Origin: an uncultured Clostridia bacterium
GTDB lineage: Bacteria > Bacillota > Clostridia > Christensenellales > Borkfalkiaceae
Length of the DNA: 64,000 nt
NCBI GenBank assembly: GCA_949290575.1
Contig: CASESJ010000001.1
Span: 434,001 to 498,000 of the forward strand
Direction of reading: 5' to 3'
The position numbers and the translations under genes were made by a program. Below, in pieces: positions 59,419 to 64,000 of the stretch (its first letter is position 1; every line of letters begins with the position of its first letter). The notes under the pieces were generated by a model. It made no database searches. It was given only the letters and a program-made list of their open reading frames with translations, and was not told where the DNA came from.

Positions 59419-60729
59419 ATGAACAAGATGTCGGTTAAAGACATTAAAGATTTCAAAGGCAAAAAAGTACTGGTGCGCTGCGATTTCAACGTACCCATGA
59501 AAGACGGCGCAATCACCGATGAAAACAGAATTATCGGCGCGCTGCCCACGATAAAATATTTGCTCGAAAAGGGAGCAAAGGTAACGCTTTGCTCGCACAT
59601 GGGCAAGCCCCACTCCATCTTCTCTTCCGAAGTGAAGCTCAACAAGAAGGACCTCAAAAAGATTGACGCGGGCGAAACCACAAAGGAAGAATTAATCGCA
59701 AAAATAATGAAGGACGAGCCCAAAAAGCTCACCCTCGCTCCCGTCGCAAAGAGACTTTCCGAACTCCTCGACGGCAAGGTTACTTTTGCAAAGGACGTTA
59801 TAGGTCCCGACGCCAAGGCTAAGCGCGACGCGCTCAGAGAGGGCGAGGCTGTTCTTCTTGAAAACCTCCGCTTCCACTGGGAAGAGGAAAAGAAAGATTT
59901 GGACTTCTGCAAGGCTCTCGCATACGACGCAGAAATCTACGTAAACGACGCATTCGGCACGGCTCACCGCAGCCACGCCTCCACCGCGGCTATCGTTGAA
60001 TACGGCATAATCAAGACCGCAGTCTGCGGCTTCCTCATCGAAAAAGAACTCTCCGTAATGGCTGACACGCTTGAAAATCCTCAGCGTCCCTTCGTTGCAA
60101 TTCTGGGCGGCGCGAAGGTTGCAGATAAGCTCAACGTCATCAACAACCTGCTCGAAAAGTGCGATACCCTCATAATCGGCGGCGGCATGGCATATACATT
60201 CCTCAAGGCCAAGGGCTACGAAGTAGGCAAGTCCCTCCTCGACGAAGAGAAAATCGATTACTGCAAGAGCATGATTGAAAAGGCTGAAAAAGAGGGCAAA
60301 AAACTTCTTCTTCCCGTGGATACCGTAGTTACCGAAAGCTTCCCCGACCCCATCGACGCTCCTGTTGAAGTTACCACTGTCGACGCAGACAAAATTCCTG
60401 CCGACAAGATGGGCATGGACATCGGCGAAAAGACGAGAAAACTTTACGCAGACGCAATTCACTCTGCTAAATCGGTAATCTGGAACGGACCTATGGGCGT
60501 ATTCGAGAACCCCACTCTCGCAAAGGGCACAATCGCAGTCGCTCAGGCTCTTGCAGACGTATACGGCAAGTGCACCACAATTATCGGCGGCGGCGACAGC
60601 GCGGCAGCCGTTCAGCAGCTCGGCTTCGCAGACAAGATGACCCACATCTCTACGGGCGGCGGCGCATCGCTCGAACTCTTCGAAGGCAAGGTTCTGCCCG
60701 GCATCGCCTGCCTCAACGAAAAGAACTGA
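59419..60729 (+). CDS. pgk: Phosphoglycerate kinase
   Basis: 436 residues from the ATG at 59419 (AAGGAG upstream). Makes ATP from 1,3-bisphosphoglycerate. Signatures: [15 protein letters not shown] (near 18), [45 protein letters not shown] and the C-terminal [14 protein letters not shown]. It is about 40 residues longer than the common 395, mainly a Lys/Glu-rich insert after SHMGKPHS (about residues 65-100), as in some other Pgk proteins. A hairpin follows the stop, then tpiA. Confidence 0.97.
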   Translation: MNKMSVKDIKDFKGKKVLVRCDFNVPMKDGAITDENRIIGALPTIKYLLEKGAKVTLCSHMGKPHSIFSSEVKLNKKDLKKIDAGETTKEELIAKIMKDEPKKLTLAPVAKRLSELLDGKVTFAKDVIGPDAKAKRDALREGEAVLLENLRFHWEEEKKDLDFCKALAYDAEIYVNDAFGTAHRSHASTAAIVEYGIIKTAVCGFLIEKELSVMADTLENPQRPFVAILGGAKVADKLNVINNLLEKCDTLIIGGGMAYTFLKAKGYEVGKSLLDEEKIDYCKSMIEKAEKEGKKLLLPVDTVVTESFPDPIDAPVEVTTVDADKIPADKMGMDIGEKTRKLYADAIHSAKSVIWNGPMGVFENPTLAKGTIAVAQALADVYGKCTTIIGGGDSAAAVQQLGFADKMTHISTGGGASLELFEGKVLPGIACLNEKN

Positions 60730-60737
60730 ATTTAACC

Positions 60738-60763
60738 GAGGGCGGCAACCGCCGCCCTCTTTA
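60738..60763 (+). terminator. Hairpin between pgk and tpiA (partial terminator)
   Basis: Perfect 9-base-pair hairpin (60738-60746 and 60751-60759) followed by TTTAAAATAT. No promoter for tpiA is visible after it, so read-through must supply tpiA. Confidence 0.65.
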
Positions 60764-60808
60764 AAATATAAAAAATAATTACGGCTTAACCTGCCGCAAG
60801 GAGAAAAT

Positions 60809-61552
60809 ATGAGAAAACCTTTTATCGCAGGCAACTGGAAAATGAACATGACCGCAGAGAGCGGCGCGAAACTCATTAAAGAGCTCATCCCCCTCGTCAG
60901 GGACGCCGACTGCGACGTGGCATTATGCGTGCCCGCAATTTTAATCCCCGCAATGACCGAGGCAGCAAAGGGCAGCAACATTAAAATCGGCGCGGAGAAC
61001 GTGCACTGGGCGGAGAGCGGAGCTTACACGGGAGAAATTTCGTGCGCTATGCTCAAAGAGTACGGCGTCGAATACGCAATTATCGGTCACAGCGAGAGAA
61101 GACAGTACTTCGGCGAGACCGACGAGGGCGTGAACAAGCGCACTTTAGCCGCGCTTGCAAACGGCATTACCCCCATAGTATGCGTCGGCGAAACGCTTGA
61201 AGAGCGCGAAAGCGGCGTCACCGAGAAGGTCATTTACAAGCAGCTTAAAGACGGTCTTGCAGGCGTTGAGGACGTTACAAAAGTGGTAATCGCTTACGAA
61301 CCCGTCTGGGCTATCGGCACGGGTCGCACCGCAACGGACGAACAGGCTCAGGAGACGATTGCTTACATAAGAAAGACAATCGGAGAGCTCTTCTGCCCCA
61401 AGTGCGCCGAAAAAATAATCATTCAGTACGGCGGCTCTATGAACGCGAAGAACTGCAAGGGTCTGATGGCTCAGCCCGACATAGACGGCGGGCTCATAGG
61501 CGGCGCGTCGCTTAAAGTCGATTTCGCTGCGATAGTCAACTACAATAAGTAA
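60809..61552 (+). CDS. tpiA: Triosephosphate isomerase
   Basis: 247 residues. Start KPFIAGNWKMNMTAESG with the catalytic Lys, IIGHSERRQYFGETDE with the catalytic His, AYEPVWAIGTGRTATDEQA with the catalytic Glu, and the phosphate loop QYGGSMNAKN and GGLIGGASL. Standard length. AAGGAG precedes the ATG. Confidence 0.97.
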   Translation: MRKPFIAGNWKMNMTAESGAKLIKELIPLVRDADCDVALCVPAILIPAMTEAAKGSNIKIGAENVHWAESGAYTGEISCAMLKEYGVEYAIIGHSERRQYFGETDEGVNKRTLAALANGITPIVCVGETLEERESGVTEKVIYKQLKDGLAGVEDVTKVVIAYEPVWAIGTGRTATDEQAQETIAYIRKTIGELFCPKCAEKIIIQYGGSMNAKNCKGLMAQPDIDGGLIGGASLKVDFAAIVNYNK

Positions 61553-61561
61553 TTTATTTCA

Positions 61562-61591
61562 GCCGCCGCGCCGCAGGGCGCGGCGGCTTTT
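61562..61591 (+). terminator. Terminator of pgk-tpiA
   Basis: Perfect 11-base-pair GC hairpin (61562-61572 and 61577-61587) followed by TTTTTATA. Confidence 0.9.
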
Positions 61592-61613
61592 TATATTATT
61601 CTTACTATTTTAG

Positions 61614-61643
61614 TTGCTATGACGGGCGGTTTTGGTTTATAAT
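61614..61643 (+). promoter_or_regulatory. Promoter of gpmI
   Basis: TTGCTA (61614-61619), 18-base spacer, TATAAT (61638-61643). GAGAGG lies before the ATG at 61682. Confidence 0.75.
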
Positions 61644-61681
61644 AATAGCGTAATAAATGTTTTACGAGAGGTAATTTTTAT

Positions 61682-63235
61682 ATGGCTAAGAAAGTGCCTT
61701 ACGCACTCATCATCATGGACGGTTACGGCATTGCGCCCGCTGGCGCAGGCAACGCCGTTTCGCTTGACGGCAGCAAGAACATCAAAGCTTTATGCAAGGA
61801 GTACCCCTGCTCTACGCTCGGCGCGAGCGGCATGAGCGTAGGTCTGCCCGACGGTCAGATGGGCAACAGCGAAGTCGGTCACCTCAACATGGGTGCGGGC
61901 AGAATTGTCTATCAGGACCTTACCAAAATAACCAAATCTATTCAGGACGGAGACTTCTTTTCCAACCCCGTCCTGCTGAAAGCTATGAACAACGCGAAGG
62001 ACAAGAACCTGCACCTTTTGGGTCTCGTCTCGGACGGCGGCGTTCACAGTCACCTGACGCACATATTTGCCCTGCTCGATATGGCGCAGCGCAACGGCGT
62101 TAAAAACGTATACGTGCACTGCTTTATGGACGGCAGAGACGTTTCCCCCACCTCGGGCGCGGACTTTATCGCCGAACTTCAGGCACATATGAAAAAAATT
62201 AACTGCGGCAAGGTTGCCTCCGTCGTCGGCAGATACTATGCAATGGACCGCGACAACAACTGGGACCGCGTGGAAAAGGCGTACGACATGCTCACCCTCG
62301 GCAAGGGAATTGAGTGCTCCGACCCCGTCGACGCCGTTAAAAAGAGCTACGAAAGCGGCGTTACCGACGAATTCATTCTGCCAACAAAGGTATTCGAAGA
62401 CGGAAAACCCGTAGGCATAATAGAAAAGGGCGACAGCATAATCTGCTTCAACTTCCGCCCCGACCGCGCAAGGGAGATTACCCGCGCGCTTTCGCAGGAA
62501 AACTTTGTCGTGCCCAAGGGTACGGCTTTCGAGAGAAAGACGGGCTTCCTCGCTCCGATCTACGTCTGCTTCACCGTCTACGACGCAGAATTCAAGGGCG
62601 TTGAGATAGCTTTCCCCAAGACCAGTCTTGACAACACTTTAGGCGAATACCTTGCAAAGTGCGGCAAAAAACAGCTCCGAATTGCAGAAACCGAAAAATA
62701 TGCTCACGTGACATTTTTCTTCAACGGCGGCGTTGAGACGCCCAACAAAGACGAAGTGCGCGACCTCATCCCCTCGCCCAAGGTTGCAACCTATGACTTA
62801 AAGCCCGAAATGAGCGCGTACGAAGTAACCGAAAAGGTTCTGGAAGAGCTCGACGGCGGCACGTTCGACGTCATTATCTTAAACTACGCAAACTGCGACA
62901 TGGTAGGTCATACAGGCGTAATTTCTGCAGCAGTCAAAGCCGTCGACACGGTTGACGAGTGCGTAAAGAAAGTATGCGATAAAATTCTGTCGATGGGCGG
63001 CTCGGCAATAGTCACCGCCGACCACGGCAACGCAGACAAACTTCTCTCCGAGGACGGCTCGCCCTTCACGGCTCACACCACCAACCCCGTGCCCGTAATT
63101 CTCGTCTCCGACAAGTTTAAGAGCGCGAAACTCAGAGACGACGGCATTTTAGCCGACCTCGCCCCCACTCTTCTCACAATTATGGGACTTGAAGTTCCCG
63201 CAGAGATGACGGGCAAATGCCTCATTGAAAAATAA
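61682..63235 (+). CDS. gpmI: 2,3-bisphosphoglycerate-independent phosphoglycerate mutase
   Basis: 517 residues. Interconverts 3- and 2-phosphoglycerate with a phosphoserine intermediate and two Mn ions. Signatures: IIMDGYGIAP, the phosphorylated-Ser loop MGNSEVGHLNMGAGR (near 59), FMDGRDVSPTSG, GRYYAMDRDNNWDR, FNFRPDRAREI, and the metal motifs NYANCDMVGHTG and VTADHGNAD. Full length. Its own promoter and the terminator before it make it a separate unit beside pgk-tpiA. Confidence 0.97.
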   Translation: MAKKVPYALIIMDGYGIAPAGAGNAVSLDGSKNIKALCKEYPCSTLGASGMSVGLPDGQMGNSEVGHLNMGAGRIVYQDLTKITKSIQDGDFFSNPVLLKAMNNAKDKNLHLLGLVSDGGVHSHLTHIFALLDMAQRNGVKNVYVHCFMDGRDVSPTSGADFIAELQAHMKKINCGKVASVVGRYYAMDRDNNWDRVEKAYDMLTLGKGIECSDPVDAVKKSYESGVTDEFILPTKVFEDGKPVGIIEKGDSIICFNFRPDRAREITRALSQENFVVPKGTAFERKTGFLAPIYVCFTVYDAEFKGVEIAFPKTSLDNTLGEYLAKCGKKQLRIAETEKYAHVTFFFNGGVETPNKDEVRDLIPSPKVATYDLKPEMSAYEVTEKVLEELDGGTFDVIILNYANCDMVGHTGVISAAVKAVDTVDECVKKVCDKILSMGGSAIVTADHGNADKLLSEDGSPFTAHTTNPVPVILVSDKFKSAKLRDDGILADLAPTLLTIMGLEVPAEMTGKCLIEK

Positions 63236-63252
63236 GCATAAAAATCAAATAA

Positions 63253-63290
63253 TGCGCCGCGGCGGAAAATTTCCGCCGCGGCGCAATTTT
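63253..63290 (+). terminator. Terminator of gpmI
   Basis: Perfect long hairpin (63253-63268 and 63270-63285) followed by ATTTTTATA. Confidence 0.9.
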
Positions 63291-63346
63291 TATACAACTT
63301 TCCAGCGCAAATAAATGCTTAAACCGTCGGCATACAGCAAGTATGC

Positions 63347-63375
63347 TTGCAAAAAATTATTTTACTGATTATAAT
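63347..63375 (+). promoter_or_regulatory. Promoter of the DMT transporter gene
   Basis: TTGCAA (63347-63352), 17-base spacer, TATAAT (63370-63375). Confidence 0.8.
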
Positions 63376-63406
63376 AATACAGTAATATATTCAGGAAGGT
63401 CTTATT

Positions 63407-64000
63407 TTGGCTGAAAACGAAGTTTGGGACGAAAAAGATTTTATAAATACTCAGCCCGAAGAAGAAAAAACCAACGACAACAATGCAAAACCCGACCGCG
63501 CGGCGGCGTTTTTCACAAAGCCGCTCGTGGTGTGCATAGGCGCGATTATCTGCTGCATTTTATGGGGCAGCGCATTCCCCTGCGTAAAGATAGGTTACAC
63601 GCTGTTCTCTGTGGACACAACTCATGTACCCTCCATAATTCTGTTTGCAGGACTGAGGTTCACCCTCGCGGGCGTACTCGTCATAGTTTTCGGCTGCATA
63701 CAGCAAAAGAAATTCCTCCTGCCGAAGGCAAAAAACTGGTGGTGCGTTGCGCTGGTGTGCATGTTTCAGGCGGTGGCACAGTATATTTTCTTCTATATCG
63801 GTCTTGCCAACGTCTCGGGCGTGAAGGGCTCGGTACTCAACGGTCTGGGCGTATTCTTTACCATACTCTTCGCCTGCTTTGTCTTCCGCACAGAAAAATT
63901 CAACCTTATCAAGTTTGCAGGCTGCGTTGCAGGCTTCGGCGGAGTAATCTTAGTCAACCTCGGCGGCGACTTTTCCTTTACATTTACCATGCTCGGCGAA
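63407..64000 (+). CDS. EamA/DMT family transporter (partial, N-terminal 198 residues)
   Basis: The frame from the TTG at 63407 stays open to the window edge. AGGAAGG upstream supports this start; no in-frame ATG lies near. Residues 1-33 are an acidic disordered tail (EEEKTNDNNAKPDR), then about five hydrophobic helices. The EamA-type start is CILWGSAFPCVKIGY (near 47), with GLRFTLAG and the helix run VKGSVLNGLGVFFTILFACFVFRTEKFN. Family members export amino acids and other metabolites. The second EamA half is missing because the gene is cut. The substrate is unknown. Confidence 0.88.
   Translation, partial: MAENEVWDEKDFINTQPEEEKTNDNNAKPDRAAAFFTKPLVVCIGAIICCILWGSAFPCVKIGYTLFSVDTTHVPSIILFAGLRFTLAGVLVIVFGCIQQKKFLLPKAKNWWCVALVCMFQAVAQYIFFYIGLANVSGVKGSVLNGLGVFFTILFACFVFRTEKFNLIKFAGCVAGFGGVILVNLGGDFSFTFTMLGE

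Noticed and set aside
59692..60981. Open frame of 429 codons on the minus strand
   Set aside because: It is antisense to pgk and the start of tpiA, both certain genes.
1..64000. CRISPR arrays, insertion sequences, phage genes, tRNA or rRNA genes
   Set aside because: No regular repeat-spacer series, transposase or integrase motif, phage structural gene, or CCA-ending tRNA-like fold was found by reading the gaps. The Dda-like helicase is the only phage-reminiscent gene and stands alone.

Overview
The window reads as chromosome of an anaerobic, Gram-positive-type bacterium of the Bacillota, probably class Clostridia (taxon inferred). Support comes from consensus sigma-A promoters, a six-subunit Rnf complex, an ECF riboflavin S-component under an FMN riboswitch, a tig-clpP-clpX-lon-ysxC block, RqcH, two DegV proteins and several lipoproteins, with no outer-membrane genes. 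Coding density is high and intergenic gaps are short, usually with one GC-rich terminator hairpin. I see no tRNA, rRNA, insertion sequence, phage or CRISPR array.

Layout. 1-1252 (minus): tsaE-tsaB-rimI, for tRNA t6A and ribosomal protein acetylation. 1286-2278 (minus): RibU behind an FMN riboswitch with two consecutive terminators. 2343-9946 (minus): a surface-glycan cluster with a complete GDP-D-glycero-D-manno-heptose route (GmhA, HddA, a fused HddC-GmhB), three glycosyltransferases and two phosphoglycosyl transferases at its edges. 10177-17301 (minus): tig-clpP-clpX-lon-ysxC and a lipoprotein. 17326-22130 (plus): rqcH, small membrane proteins including two tail-anchored winged-helix-like proteins, and an ABC exporter. 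22138-23505 (minus): an M18 aminopeptidase. 23623-29874 (plus): a Gx transporter and rnfCDGEAB. 30050-34161 (minus): NusG-domain-II protein, ApbE, and a 711-residue lipoprotein with five FMN-attachment motifs. 34196-40510 (minus): MacB-like ABC protein, gltX, ThrE-type exporter. 40538-43595: two DegV genes around an HTH-membrane regulator. 43612-48081 (minus): phosphatase, LOG protein, hydrolase, DUF3267 protein, pgi. 48162-51080: Dda/RecD-like helicase, a noncoding gap, a DeoC-like protein and a small membrane protein. 51087-59274: rsfS, a nadD-yqeK fusion, an unknown membrane protein, then the yhbY-obg-rho-tyrA operon. 59352-63285 (plus): pgk, tpiA, gpmI. 63347-64000 (plus): a DMT transporter cut by the window edge.

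Main themes. (1) A flavin-based redox module: FMN-regulated riboflavin uptake, ApbE flavin transferase, RnfD and a double-domain RnfG with covalent-FMN motifs, and a five-domain lipoprotein whose last two domains resemble RnfG. Together these suggest a membrane-to-surface electron route fed by Rnf. (2) At least six genes have a good -10 box only 6 to 9 bases before the start codon and no Shine-Dalgarno, so they are probably leaderless or nearly so, while neighbouring genes have normal leaders. (3) A heptose glycan pathway in an apparently monoderm genome.
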